Assembly: GCA_026392115.1 (NCBI GenBank)
Contig: JAPLCQ010000081.1
Coordinates: 29,376 to 93,375, forward strand
Source of the DNA: Armatimonadota bacterium
GTDB lineage: Bacteria > Armatimonadota > Chthonomonadetes > Chthonomonadales > CAJBBX01
DNA length: 64,000 nt
Direction: 5' to 3'
The position numbers and the translations under genes were made by a program. Positions 16,722-25,316 of this stretch are shown in pieces. Numbering within the stretch: the stretch's first letter is position 1; every line of letters begins with the position of its first letter. The notes below the pieces were generated by a model, which saw only the letters and a program-made list of their open reading frames with translations, had not been told where the DNA came from and searched no databases.

Positions 16722-17828
16722 ATGTGCGAGACGCCTTCAACCGACGGGATGCCCCTCTACCTGGAGATCAGCCAGGCCCTCCGCGGCCGGGTTGAGCGGG
16801 GAGAGCTTGCGCCGGGCCAGAAGCTGGCCGGGGAGCGCGCGCTGGCGCGTGAGTACGGCGCCAGCCCGGTCACCCTGAGCCGGGCGCTGGGAGTGCTCGT
16901 GCGCGACGGCCTCTTGGTGAGGCGTGCAGGGTCGGGCACCTACGTCTGCGAAGCCCTCGCGACGCCCGAGGCCGAACCCGGTCGATCTCGGGTCCACAAC
17001 GAAATCCTGGTCGACACCAGCCCCATCGACCAACCGCTCTTTAACCACTACATGGGGCCCGTCATGGACGGGATACGCCTGGCGGCCGAAGCGCATGGCT
17101 GCGTCGTGCGGTTCTTGGACGGCCAGACCTCCGGCACGCTGACGCCCGCCGATCTGGGCCCGAGGCAGGGGTTGTTGCTGCTTGCGCCCCTCGCCGACCG
17201 CGCCGACGCCGCCGAGGAGTTGGCTCGGACGCGCCCGGTGGTGGCCTGCGGCGTACAGTGGATCGGCCACAAGGTGCCCTCTGTAGACAGTGACAACGTG
17301 GATGCCGCCAGGCAGGTCGTGGACTATCTGGCGCGGCTGGGGCACCAACGAATCTTACTGCTCACGTCACCCGACCACCGAACCGACACCCGCGACCGCC
17401 GCTCGGGCTTTCGCCTCGCCATGGCCGCCCATGGCCTCGAGGCCGATCACCAGCTGGAGGCCGAGGGGCCGGAAGCGCTGGGCGACGCCGGTCGCGAGGA
17501 ACTCAGCGCCGTGATGTTGGGCCGGGACGCTCCTACGGCTCTCTTCGCTACGGAGTACACGCTCGCCCTGGAGGCTATGGCCAGGCTTCGGGACCTGGGG
17601 CTGCACCTGCCCAACGACGTCTCGGTGGTGGGTTTCGACGACCCGGTATCTGCCGCCTATCTCTCGCCCCCGCTCACCACCGTGAGCCAGCCGCTGCAGC
17701 AGATGGGCCGGCAGGCCGCTGAGATGCTGCTCGATCTCATCGACCACGGCGTCCACGAATGCCCCGCGGCGGTCTTCCCCTGTTCCCTCGTCGTTCGAGG
17801 GTCCTGCCGCAGCACGCGGCATGAATAG
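16722..17828 (+). CDS. GntR-type regulator with LacI-like ligand-binding domain
   Basis: The 368-aa protein has a winged helix typical of GntR at residues 9-72 (PLYLEISQALRGRVERGEL, KLAGERALAREYGASPVTLSRAL, GSGTYV) followed by a periplasmic-binding-protein-like sensor (residues about 90-365, with VDSDNVDAARQVVDYLARLGHQRILLL, and DVSVVGFDDPVSAAYLSPPLTTV). This AraR-type arrangement binds a sugar and usually represses sugar-use genes. The divergent glycosidase at 13523-16597 is the likely target, together with its own gene, through the repeats at 16642-16683. The ribosome site is weak, and an internal ATG at 16749 is possible. Confidence 0.9.
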   Translation: MCETPSTDGMPLYLEISQALRGRVERGELAPGQKLAGERALAREYGASPVTLSRALGVLVRDGLLVRRAGSGTYVCEALATPEAEPGRSRVHNEILVDTSPIDQPLFNHYMGPVMDGIRLAAEAHGCVVRFLDGQTSGTLTPADLGPRQGLLLLAPLADRADAAEELARTRPVVACGVQWIGHKVPSVDSDNVDAARQVVDYLARLGHQRILLLTSPDHRTDTRDRRSGFRLAMAAHGLEADHQLEAEGPEALGDAGREELSAVMLGRDAPTALFATEYTLALEAMARLRDLGLHLPNDVSVVGFDDPVSAAYLSPPLTTVSQPLQQMGRQAAEMLLDLIDHGVHECPAAVFPCSLVVRGSCRSTRHE

Positions 17829-17848
17829 CATGACTCGAAACCAGATCG

Positions 17849-17860
17849 GAAGGAGGTGAC
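17849..17860 (+). promoter_or_regulatory. Unusually complete Shine-Dalgarno sequence
   Basis: GAAGGAGGTGAC is almost fully complementary to the 16S rRNA 3' end and ends one base before ATG 17862. It favours ATG 17862 over the in-frame GTG at 17856 and predicts strong translation of the small protein. Confidence 0.7.
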
Positions 17861-17861
17861 A

Positions 17862-18179
17862 ATGGCAAAACTGAATCCCAAATCGGGACCGTCGATCCCG
17901 CCCTGGGCGGCCGTCGTGGTGATCATCGTGATCGTCGCCGTGCTGGTCGGGGCCTTCATCTACACGTCGACGCCCCGAGGACCTGCGCCGGAGCGCCCCG
18001 GTGGACCGCCCAGCGGGATGACCCTCGGTGGCGGCCCCGGCGGCGCCGGCGCTCGTCCGGGCGGCGCTCCCGCCGGCATGATGGGCGGGCCTCCCGGAGG
18101 CATGGGAGGTGCGGGAGGACGACCGGGTGGACCGCCGCCCGGCATGACGGGTGGGCCGGCAGGTGCGACCGGCAGGTAG
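17862..18179 (+). CDS. Small membrane protein with Gly/Pro/Met-rich tail
   Basis: The 105-aa protein has a short polar start ([16 protein letters not shown]), a single membrane helix ([18 protein letters not shown], about residues 17-34) and a low-complexity tail of about 70 residues built from GGP, GGM, RPGG and PPG units with almost no charged residue except Arg. It lies 56 bases before the pseudopilin gene and is probably co-transcribed with it. Function unknown; the tail should be disordered and exposed outside the membrane. The very strong ribosome site suggests high expression. Confidence 0.7.
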   Translation: MAKLNPKSGPSIPPWAAVVVIIVIVAVLVGAFIYTSTPRGPAPERPGGPPSGMTLGGGPGGAGARPGGAPAGMMGGPPGGMGGAGGRPGGPPPGMTGGPAGATGR

Positions 18180-18235
18180 CAGGGCTTCGCACCACGGGTT
18201 GTACGCATCACGTCTCTGAAGGAAGGGTAGCACAG

Positions 18236-18988
18236 ATGAGCCAACGCCGAGCGTTTACGCTGATCGAGCTTCTGGTCGTCATCGCGATCATCGCGATACT
18301 AGCCGCCATCCTCTTCCCCGTGTTCGCCAAGGCGCGCGATCAGGCGCGGTCGGTGGTCTGCCTGAGCAACAACAAGCAGATCGGCACCAGCCTGGCGATG
18401 TACGTTCAGGACTACGACGAGACCATGCTGACCCGCAAAGCCGGCGGAACCACCGGTGGCAACGGGGCCTACAACAACGGCTGGAACAGCGACGGCGACT
18501 TCGACTACAGCCGGTTCAACCCGGCGGTGACCCCCAATCGGTTGGGCTGGGGCTTCCTCGTCCAGCCCTACATGAAGAACACCCAGATGCTCTACTGCAA
18601 CTCCTCGCTGCAGAAGCAGGACGATCCCACCAACCTCTCCTACGCCCTTCGCAACGGCCCGCAGTACCTCGCCGTGGCATGGGGATGGGAGAAGCTGGCC
18701 AACTGGGGCCGCCCGTCGCAGACCATCTGGATTCATGAATGGTGTCTCAACCACGGCAAGGGCGGCATCGACGCCTCCCGCAACGCCTCCGACTGGGGCA
18801 ACGGCATTCCTTACGCCAGCATGAGCCGCGACGCGGGCATGAACGTCTCCTATCTGGACGGCCACGCCAAGTTCAACATGCCGAGGCCCTGCGACGCCGG
18901 CACCCGCGGCGACGACGGCATCCGCTGGAACTTCTGGTGGTTCAACGGCTACGACGGCAGCGAGAACATGTACTTCATGTGCCCGTAG
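18236..18988 (+). CDS. Type II secretion / type IV pilin-like pseudopilin (DUF1559-like)
   Basis: The 250-aa protein starts with a class III signal, [19 protein letters not shown] (residues 4-22): prepilin peptidase cuts before Phe and methylates it. The following [24 protein letters not shown] and MYVQDYDE are characteristic of the expanded pseudopilin families of Armatimonadota and planctomycetes. Near the C-terminus, [12 protein letters not shown] matches the X-DGH end motif of that group. Likely role: minor pilin or surface pseudopilin, structural rather than enzymatic. An AGGAAGGGTAG ribosome site precedes ATG 18236. Confidence 0.93.
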   Translation: MSQRRAFTLIELLVVIAIIAILAAILFPVFAKARDQARSVVCLSNNKQIGTSLAMYVQDYDETMLTRKAGGTTGGNGAYNNGWNSDGDFDYSRFNPAVTPNRLGWGFLVQPYMKNTQMLYCNSSLQKQDDPTNLSYALRNGPQYLAVAWGWEKLANWGRPSQTIWIHEWCLNHGKGGIDASRNASDWGNGIPYASMSRDAGMNVSYLDGHAKFNMPRPCDAGTRGDDGIRWNFWWFNGYDGSENMYFMCP

Positions 18989-19015
18989 GTCGTCGAGTGC
19001 GCTGAACAGCACAGC

Positions 19016-19052
19016 GGGGCCGACCGACTCCAGCCGGGGTCTGGTCGGCCCC
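19016..19052 (+). terminator. Hairpin after the pseudopilin gene
   Basis: GGGGCCGACC and GGTCGGCCCC form a perfect 10-bp stem with a 17-base loop, 27 bases after the pseudopilin stop. No T-tract follows. It may end that transcript before the promoter of the SGNH gene. Confidence 0.5.
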
Positions 19053-19078
19053 CGGTGCGTGCGACCCGTCGGCTGGGG

Positions 19079-19084
19079 TACATT
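19079..19084 (+). promoter_or_regulatory. Putative -10 box (TACATT)
   Basis: TACATT lies 47 bases before the chosen TTG start at 19131, directly after the hairpin at 19016-19052. The GGGGTACATT context resembles GGGGTACACT upstream of the protease gene at 26637. No convincing -35. Confidence 0.35.
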
Positions 19085-19130
19085 CTGCTCCGTGGACCGG
19101 CGCGCGCCGGCCCGGAAACGGAGTGCTCAC

Positions 19131-19814
19131 TTGGTTATCCGCAGTCTCGCCGCGGCGGGCCTTGCCGCGTTCGCCCTGCTCTTCCTCCTCCGCGCCGACG
19201 CCCTGGCGCAGGCTCCCGTCCGCGAGCACATCGAGTGGAGCCACACCTGGCTCATGGCCGTCAACAGCACGGACAAGCCCCATGTTCTGCTCATCGGCGA
19301 CTCCATCACCGAGGCGGTCTTCGGGCGCGTGGAGGCGCGGTTCAAGGAGACGGCCTACCTCTGCAAGCTCACCACCAGCAAGTCGCTGGGCGATCCGCTC
19401 CTTTTCGACGAGGTTCGGACCACGCTGCGGAACACCCACTTCGAGGTGATCCACTTCAACAACGGCATGCACGGCGTGGGCTACACCGAGGCGCAGTACG
19501 CCCGCGACTACGCCAGGATGCTGAAGCTCATCAAGGCCGAGGCCCCGAGGGCCAAGCTGGCGCTCGTGACGACGACCGCCCAGCGGACGCCCGGGCAGTT
19601 GGACCGGTTGACCGACTTCAACGAACGGATCAAGGTGCGCAACCGCGTGGTCCGCGAACTGGCGGCGAAGAACGGGCTCCTCGTCAACGACCTCTTCGCG
19701 CTGGTGGCCGACCGGCAGGACTACACCAGCGGCGACGGCACGCACCTCAGCGGCGCCGGCATCGATGCCCAGGCGGACCGCGTCTGCGCCGTCCTCGAGC
19801 CCCTCATCAAGTAG
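19131..19814 (+). CDS. Secreted SGNH/GDSL-like hydrolase
   Basis: The 227-aa protein has a signal peptide (IRSLAAAGLAAFALLFLLRADALAQA). Block I motif HVLLIGDSITEAVFG (Ser near residue 60), the Asn of block III in FNNGMHG (near 112) and block V DGTHLSGAGIDAQ (Asp-His near 206-209) make a full catalytic set for a GDSL esterase. The expected activity is de-acetylation or lipid/ester cleavage, plausibly of plant polysaccharide. The TTG start at 19131 has ACGGAG upstream; a GTG at 19092 would make an almost leaderless start and is less likely. It is followed after 20 bases by a truncated GH16 sequence in another frame. Confidence 0.85.
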   Translation: MVIRSLAAAGLAAFALLFLLRADALAQAPVREHIEWSHTWLMAVNSTDKPHVLLIGDSITEAVFGRVEARFKETAYLCKLTTSKSLGDPLLFDEVRTTLRNTHFEVIHFNNGMHGVGYTEAQYARDYARMLKLIKAEAPRAKLALVTTTAQRTPGQLDRLTDFNERIKVRNRVVRELAAKNGLLVNDLFALVADRQDYTSGDGTHLSGAGIDAQADRVCAVLEPLIK

Positions 19815-19833
19815 CCGCGCAGGGCCGGCGTCG

Positions 19834-20445
19834 CCCTGCTGGAACGCCCGCCGCGACGGCTGGTGGATGGGGAAGGCCATCGAGTTGGACGGCAATGGCA
19901 ACCTCGTCATCAACGTCTTCAAGGACGGCGACAAGTTCGTCGATGGTTGCGTGCGGACGCGCGGTAAGTTCGAGCACGCCTACGGCTACTACATCGCCCG
20001 CGTGAAGATGCACAACCAGCCCGGCCACTGGCCTGCGTTCTGGCTCTACAACAGCTGCCAGGGCAATCTGGGCAACGGCGGCGTCGACGGGGCGGAGATC
20101 GATATCTTCGAGAAGCCGTGGCTCACGGACAAGGTGAACTGCGCCATCCACTGGGACGGCTACGGCAAGGAGCACCGGTCCGAGGGTACGCAGGTCGAGG
20201 TCCCGGGCATTTCGGAGGGGTGGCACACCTATGCGCTCTGGTGGGCCGAAGACACCTACATCTTCTACGCCGACGGCCAGGAGATCTGGCGCAGCGAGGC
20301 CGGCGGCATCTGCACCCAGCCGCTCTACATCAAGCTGAGCGACGAGATCGGCGACTGGGCCGGCGACATCAAGAAGGCCGCCCTGCCCGACAAGTTCATG
20401 GTGGACTACGTCCGCGTCTACGACCTGGTAGAGAAGGGCCGGTAG
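19834..20445 (+). pseudogene. 5'-truncated GH16 family glycoside hydrolase (laminarinase-like)
   Basis: The frame encodes most of a GH16 jelly roll: RDGWWMGKAIELDGNGNLVI, then GYYIARVKMHNQPGHWPAFWL and the catalytic GAEIDIFEKP (the ExDxxE triad). The C-terminal strand KFMVDYVRVYDL is complete. The protein lacks its signal peptide and the first strands that normally end in a DxxxW segment; homology begins only about 20 bases after the SGNH stop. The first ATG in the conserved part is at 19867 (193 aa). The simplest reading is a deletion that removed the 5' end, leaving a probably unsecreted or dead gene. An assembly error is possible, and so is a deliberate short form. Confidence 0.65.
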
Positions 20446-20457
20446 GACAGCGGCCGC
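20441..20457 (+). repeat. Left copy of 17-bp direct repeat flanking the Hsp70-helicase module
   Basis: GGTAGGACAGCGGCCGC, overlapping the stop of the GH16 sequence. The right copy at 24161-24177 differs at one base. The repeats lie exactly outside the two-gene module, 3,720 bp apart. Confidence 0.6.
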
Positions 20458-20493
20458 AACCCGTAGAGCCGTATTGATAGGAGGACCAAGCTG

Positions 20494-22893
20494 ATGTCAC
20501 CCAACCTGCCCCTTGGAAACTGGGGCGCCCCGCCTGCCGCGTCGGTGTGCGTCTGGGGTATAGACCTGGGTACCACCAACTCTACAGTAGCCGAGGCGGT
20601 CTGGGAGCCCGGTGCGGATATGCCCACGTGCCGCTGCCTCGACATTGACCAGCAGACCCCCGACGGTGTCTTCACAAGTCCGCTGGTGCCCTCGGTGGTC
20701 GCGTTGCTGAAGCAGGGCGGCCACTGGGTGGGAGAAGGCGCCAAGCGGCTCCGCGCACGGGCGAAGGAAAACGGAGTCGTCATCGAGCAGACCCTGTTCC
20801 AGAACACCAAGAACGACATGGGCCTGATGAAGACCTACCACCGGGCGCCCGAAGCGTACGGCCATGCCTCGCGTATCGGCGGTCACGTTCTGCGGTTGCT
20901 GCGCGATGGCGCACGCGAGGCGTCCAACCGTGAAGGCGCCCATTTGACGGTCACCGTACCGGCCTCCTTTCTCCTGACGCAACGGAGCGATACACTGGAC
21001 GCCGGCCGGTTCGCCGAGCTTCCCGTGGGCCACAACGACCTGCTGGACGAGCCCATCGCCGCGCTTATCGACTATCTCATGAGCCACCCGGGCTGCGGTG
21101 CAGAGCCGGGCAGACCGATTACCGCGGTGGTCTTCGACTTCGGCGGAGGGACATGCGATGTCTGTGTGGCGGAGATCGCGCTTGCGACAGCCCGTGCGCC
21201 CCTGACTGTCAGCTACCGCTCTGTGTCGCGCTACTGCCGCCTGGGCGGCTGCGATATCGACACGGCCGTCGTCCATGACGTTCTCATACCCGCGCTCTGC
21301 CGGGAGCAGGGCATGGAGCCCTCAGACTTGACCTGGTCGGAGAGGCGCCGTATCCTGGAACCGCAGATGCTGGGCACGGCCGAAGCCCTGAAGGTGGGCC
21401 TCTGCGCCGAGATTGACAGGCTGACCAAGTTTGGCCGCTACGACCAGGCCGACAAGGCGCAAACCGTCGTCCACCAGCCCGCCATGGAATGCTCGGTGGG
21501 GCGGCGAACATACCGTCTCACGTCGCCATCCCTGTCGGCGGAGCAGTGGGAGGCGCTACTGGAGCCCTTCGTGCAATCGGATCGCCTCTACCCGGTGGAC
21601 AGCGAATATGGCCAGTCCCAGTCCATCTTCGCACCAATATCGGACGGGCTAGACAGGGCGGGCCTGAGCCCGCGGGACGTGGATGTCTGCCTGCTGACCG
21701 GCGGCAGTTCACTCATCCCGCAGGTTCGAGACGCCGTGGGCCGGCACCTGGGCGGCGCCACGATCTGGAGCTACACCGACGATGTTGCGAACCAGAGCGC
21801 TGTGGCCCGCGGCGCGGCATGGCACGCCCTGCACATGGCACTCACGGGAAGGCCGCTCGTGCAGCCCGTCACCAACGAAGGCGTGGCCATCCGCACGAGC
21901 GATGGCGGCGCGTTCGCGCTGGCGCCCCTCGGGAGCCGGTTGCCCTACCCCGAAGGCGGCGACTGGCAGCGCTATCCCGGCGCGCTGGCGGTGCCGGCCA
22001 ACCATGGCGGGGAGATCAAGGTCGAGTTGGTGACCGAGAGGACTGGACAGGTCATCATGACGCGCAGATGGAGCATCCCGCCCGCCACGCGCGTCGGCGC
22101 CCGCATCGATCTGGCGGTTCAGCTCTCCGCCGCGCAGGAGCTCCAGCTACAGGCCAACTTGAGCAACTGCCCCGATGCCCGGCTCGAAGCCATGACGAGC
22201 CACCCGCTGATCACCGTGGTCTCGCCGCACCCGGCCCGCGAAGCCGTCGAGCGCATCGAGCAGGAGATCCGCTCCAGGGAAGTGGACCCGGTGCGCGACC
22301 GCGAATTGTATCTCGACTTGGCCCGAAACTACGGCGAGCTGAACCACTTGGAGCACGCCGTCGAGGTCCTGCACTTCCTGATCAGCCGGCTGGGTCGGGC
22401 GGACGGCACCGCGTTGCTGCTTCAGGGCATCTACTTCGGCCGCCTGGGCGACACCAAGCGAGAAGTGCAGGCCTACCGCGAGTGCCTCCGCGCCTTCCCC
22501 GCCATCACGGCGGCGGCGTTCAACCTGGCACTGAGCCTGCATCACGCAGGTCAGCAAGCGGAGGCGCTCGACTGCATTGACCAGGCTCTGGCGCGATCCG
22601 GTGCCGACGGTCCATACGTCACGCTCCGGGCGTGCATCCTCCGCTCGATGGACCGCGCCGATGAAGCCGAACGGGCATTCAGGCAAGCACTTCGGTCCTT
22701 CCCGGAACCAGATGCCTGCGACCCATACGAACTGAGCTGGCTACTTCACTGCGCCGAGCAAGTCGGAGACCGCAACGTTCAGAAACGGGCCCGCGCGGCG
22801 CGCAAAGCAGACGGCAAGCCGGGGGACGATGACCCGTCGCAGTCCGGTGCGTTGCCAGCCAGAGTGGTGGCAGATGCCGGGGGCGCCCAGTGA
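20494..22893 (+). CDS. Hsp70/DnaK-like ATPase fused to TPR repeats
   Basis: The 799-aa protein has an actin-like ATPase domain with phosphate-1 motif WGIDLGTTNST (residues 21-31), phosphate-2 motif VFDFGGGTCDVCVAE (about 209-223) and adenosine motif LLTGGSSLIPQVRDAVG (about 404-420). A beta-rich segment (about 450-570) replaces the normal substrate-binding domain and lacks the usual lid. From about residue 590 come helical repeats of TPR type (ELYLDLARNYGELNHLEHAVEVLHFL, FGRLGDTKREVQAYRECLRAFPAI, ALDCIDQAL). The tail is polar. GGAGG before ATG 20494 fixes the start. It is not the housekeeping DnaK; no DnaJ or GrpE is nearby. It overlaps the helicase as GTGA and is surely co-translated with it. 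Confidence 0.88.
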   Translation: MSPNLPLGNWGAPPAASVCVWGIDLGTTNSTVAEAVWEPGADMPTCRCLDIDQQTPDGVFTSPLVPSVVALLKQGGHWVGEGAKRLRARAKENGVVIEQTLFQNTKNDMGLMKTYHRAPEAYGHASRIGGHVLRLLRDGAREASNREGAHLTVTVPASFLLTQRSDTLDAGRFAELPVGHNDLLDEPIAALIDYLMSHPGCGAEPGRPITAVVFDFGGGTCDVCVAEIALATARAPLTVSYRSVSRYCRLGGCDIDTAVVHDVLIPALCREQGMEPSDLTWSERRRILEPQMLGTAEALKVGLCAEIDRLTKFGRYDQADKAQTVVHQPAMECSVGRRTYRLTSPSLSAEQWEALLEPFVQSDRLYPVDSEYGQSQSIFAPISDGLDRAGLSPRDVDVCLLTGGSSLIPQVRDAVGRHLGGATIWSYTDDVANQSAVARGAAWHALHMALTGRPLVQPVTNEGVAIRTSDGGAFALAPLGSRLPYPEGGDWQRYPGALAVPANHGGEIKVELVTERTGQVIMTRRWSIPPATRVGARIDLAVQLSAAQELQLQANLSNCPDARLEAMTSHPLITVVSPHPAREAVERIEQEIRSREVDPVRDRELYLDLARNYGELNHLEHAVEVLHFLISRLGRADGTALLLQGIYFGRLGDTKREVQAYRECLRAFPAITAAAFNLALSLHHAGQQAEALDCIDQALARSGADGPYVTLRACILRSMDRADEAERAFRQALRSFPEPDACDPYELSWLLHCAEQVGDRNVQKRARAARKADGKPGDDDPSQSGALPARVVADAGGAQ

Positions 22894-24161
22894 GCGCCGC
22901 CACGTTCCTGGCTCCCTTCGGCGACCTGACGCCGGAACAGCGTCGAGTGGTCACAGCCGACATGAACGGCCATCGCGTCATCTTTGGGCCGCCAGGGTCC
23001 GGCAAGACACTGGTGCTCATCCATCGGGCGGCACACCTCGCGGCCCGCCATCGCGTCGATCCGGCGGACTACCGCGTCGTCGTCTTCACCAACGTGCTGA
23101 AGGACTACATAAGGGCCGGCCTCGACTTCCTGGGTATCCCGATCGAAACGGTTACGACCTTCGACTCGCTCTGCCAGGGGCTCTACACCGACCATATTGG
23201 GCGACGCGTCCCGCGGGATGAAGAGAACCACCGTCCCGACTTCGATGCCATTCGCCGAGCCGTGTTCCGAATGCTGAAGCAGACGCCTGCCGTGCAGGGC
23301 TCGCTGGCGTTTGTGGTCGTGGACGAGGGGCAGGACCTGACGCGCGAGGCCTACGCCATCCTAGGCCTCGTGGCCAAGCATGTGACGGTGTTTGCCGATC
23401 CAAAGCAACGCATCTTCAGCGGAGGCGCTTCGGAGGCGCAGATGCTAGCAGGGCTGGGTCTACAGCGGCGGAGCGGAGCCATGCTGGCCGCCTTCCGAAA
23501 CTCGCCTGATGTCGGCCGGCTGGCGGCCTGGTTCATTGCCGACAAGGGTGACCGGGTCGAGTACCTGGCGCAGATCAGGAATATCAGCGTTCCGCGAGAG
23601 AGACCACTGCTTTACCTGGCCGCCTCGATGGAGGACGAGGCCGAACGGCTCGCAGCGGCCATACGCCAACGGCAGAGTCTGAACCAGCGCGTAGGCATCA
23701 TCGTGCCCCGCAGTAACGCCGTCTACGGCCTATCGAACGCCCTCGCAGCGCGAGGCGTGGCGGTCGAACGGGCGGTGCCCCCATCGCGGCGGGGTGACTC
23801 GACATGGACCGGGGTTCGGTTCGACACGGCGGCGCCGAAGATAGCCACATACCACAGCGCCAAGGGGCTCACCTTCGATGCCGTCCTCCTGCCTCGCCTA
23901 ACGCGCGGCGCCTTCCGGCACGGCGAGGGGAAAGACGACGTGGTGCGCCTGCTCTTTGTCGGCATCTCACGGGCCACCCAGTGGGTCTATCTCAGCACGG
24001 AGGAGGGGAACGAGCTGTCCGAGTTGGACCTGCTCCACAAGGCCGCCGGCGAGGGGCAACTGGTGCTGCAGCGCCACAGCGACAAGGGCTCGACCCGAAC
24101 GGGGCCGGCTCCGAGCGGCGACGATGATGAGGACGACGAAGAGGAAATCTCGCTCTTCTAG
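22890..24161 (+). CDS. Compact superfamily 1 (UvrD/Rep-like) helicase
   Basis: The 423-aa protein has Walker A GPPGSGKT (33-40), motif Ia region VVVFTNVLKDYI, motif II VVDEGQDL (143-150), motif III FADPKQRIF (168-176), motif IV AAFRNS (200-205), motif V ATYHSAKGLTFDAVLLP (319-335) and motif VI LLFVGISRATQWVYLS (354-369). It lacks the large 1B/2B insertions of UvrD or PcrA (about 700 aa) and has no nuclease domain. The C-terminus is very acidic (DDDEDDEEEISLF). Its GTG start overlaps the Hsp70-TPR stop by 4 bases. Expected role: ATP-driven nucleic-acid or nucleoprotein remodelling, probably guided or switched by the chaperone-like partner. Confidence 0.9.
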   Translation: MSAATFLAPFGDLTPEQRRVVTADMNGHRVIFGPPGSGKTLVLIHRAAHLAARHRVDPADYRVVVFTNVLKDYIRAGLDFLGIPIETVTTFDSLCQGLYTDHIGRRVPRDEENHRPDFDAIRRAVFRMLKQTPAVQGSLAFVVVDEGQDLTREAYAILGLVAKHVTVFADPKQRIFSGGASEAQMLAGLGLQRRSGAMLAAFRNSPDVGRLAAWFIADKGDRVEYLAQIRNISVPRERPLLYLAASMEDEAERLAAAIRQRQSLNQRVGIIVPRSNAVYGLSNALAARGVAVERAVPPSRRGDSTWTGVRFDTAAPKIATYHSAKGLTFDAVLLPRLTRGAFRHGEGKDDVVRLLFVGISRATQWVYLSTEEGNELSELDLLHKAAGEGQLVLQRHSDKGSTRTGPAPSGDDDEDDEEEISLF

Positions 24162-24177
24162 GTAGGGCAGCGGCCGC
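24161..24177 (+). repeat. Right copy of 17-bp direct repeat flanking the Hsp70-helicase module
   Basis: GGTAGGGCAGCGGCCGC begins on the last base of the helicase stop codon and matches the copy at 20441-20457 at 16 of 17 positions. Confidence 0.6.
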
Positions 24178-24182
24178 TCCGA

Positions 24183-25316
24183 CTACAGGCCGCAGACCGT
24201 CTCGGCGATGGTGTCGGCGGCTCCGGGGCTCGCGGCGGCGCGGGCGCGGGTCCGCATCTCCTCCAGCCTGTCCCGGTCCGTGAGCAGGCCGCGCGTCAGG
24301 TCGGTGAGGCTCTCCGCGTCGACTGCCGTCGCGCCGGCGCCGACATGCTCCAGGAAGAGCCGGTTGCCGTCCTCCTGCCCGGGGATGAGCAATGGGCGGT
24401 GGATGAGCATCGGTACGCCGGCCGCCATGCACTCGGACATGGTGAGGCCGCCGGGCTTGCCGACCACGAAGTCGGCGGCGTGCATACGGGTGGCAACCTC
24501 CGCGACGGGGAGGAGCGGCTCCACCCGCAGCCGGACCCCGCGGGAGCTCAACTCCTCGGCCATCCGCGAGAGGTGGGCGTGGGCGGCCAGGTTGCGCCCG
24601 CAGAGCACCGTAATGTGGCATGGCACGCCGGCCGCCGCCAGGGCGCCCACGGCCTCGGTCACGGGCCCGGCGCCGATGCCCCCGCTGGTGACCAGCACCG
24701 ACGGCAACTCCGGATCGGCGCCCAGCGCCCTGCGCGCGTCGGGCCTGCTCACCCGCGCGAAGAAGGCCGCGTCGGTGGGAATGCCGCTGATGGTCGTGCG
24801 CCGCGCCGCGCCGGGCTCCCGCCGAACGATCACGTCGCGGGTCCAGTCGTCGGCCACGAAGTAGTGGTCCGGGCAGCCGCGCATCCACATTCGGTGCGGG
24901 TAGTAGTCCGTGACGACGACGGCGACGTTGAACGGCGCCGCGATGCGCCGGAGCCGCTCAAGTTGCGGTTGCGGCAGCGAATGAGTGCAGACCACCCAGT
25001 CCGGCCGCTCGCGCCGCATAACGGACCGTAGCCGCGCCATGTAGTGGAGATCCAGCGCCGTCTGGAAGTGGTACGTGAGGCGCGGACGGTCGGAGACGCG
25101 GTAGAGGTGGCCCCACATGTCGGGCCAGTAGCGGACCAGCGTCTCGTATCCGCCCAGGAACCACGCTCGGAAGGCTGGCGGCGTGAGGTTCAGCACGTCG
25201 ATCACCTGTGCGTTGATGCCTCGGGACCGGAATGCCGCCGACACGGCGTAGGCCGCGCTGAGGTGCCCTCCTCCGGTGGAAGCGGAGAGCAACAGGGTGC
25301 GCGGAGTCGCGCTCAA
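24183..25316 (-). CDS. MGDG synthase / processive diacylglycerol glycosyltransferase-like (GT28 type)
   Basis: The 377-aa protein begins with TLLLSASTGGGHLSAAYAVSAAF, the N-terminal signature of MGDG-synthase-type glycosyltransferases, followed by VIDVLNLTP and a membrane-facing segment. The C-terminal nucleotide-sugar domain has VVGKPGGLTMSECMAAGVPMLI (about 288-309), typical of GT28/MurG-like folds. Expected role: transfer of a sugar from a nucleotide donor to diacylglycerol or another lipid at the inner face of the membrane. The TTG start at 25316 overlaps the upstream stop as TTGA. The coupled upstream gene encodes a CrtO-like membrane protein, so a glycolipid or glycosyl-carotenoid product is plausible. 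Confidence 0.82.
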   Translation of the reverse strand: MSATPRTLLLSASTGGGHLSAAYAVSAAFRSRGINAQVIDVLNLTPPAFRAWFLGGYETLVRYWPDMWGHLYRVSDRPRLTYHFQTALDLHYMARLRSVMRRERPDWVVCTHSLPQPQLERLRRIAAPFNVAVVVTDYYPHRMWMRGCPDHYFVADDWTRDVIVRREPGAARRTTISGIPTDAAFFARVSRPDARRALGADPELPSVLVTSGGIGAGPVTEAVGALAAAGVPCHITVLCGRNLAAHAHLSRMAEELSSRGVRLRVEPLLPVAEVATRMHAADFVVGKPGGLTMSECMAAGVPMLIHRPLLIPGQEDGNRLFLEHVGAGATAVDAESLTDLTRGLLTDRDRLEEMRTRARAAASPGAADTIAETVCGL

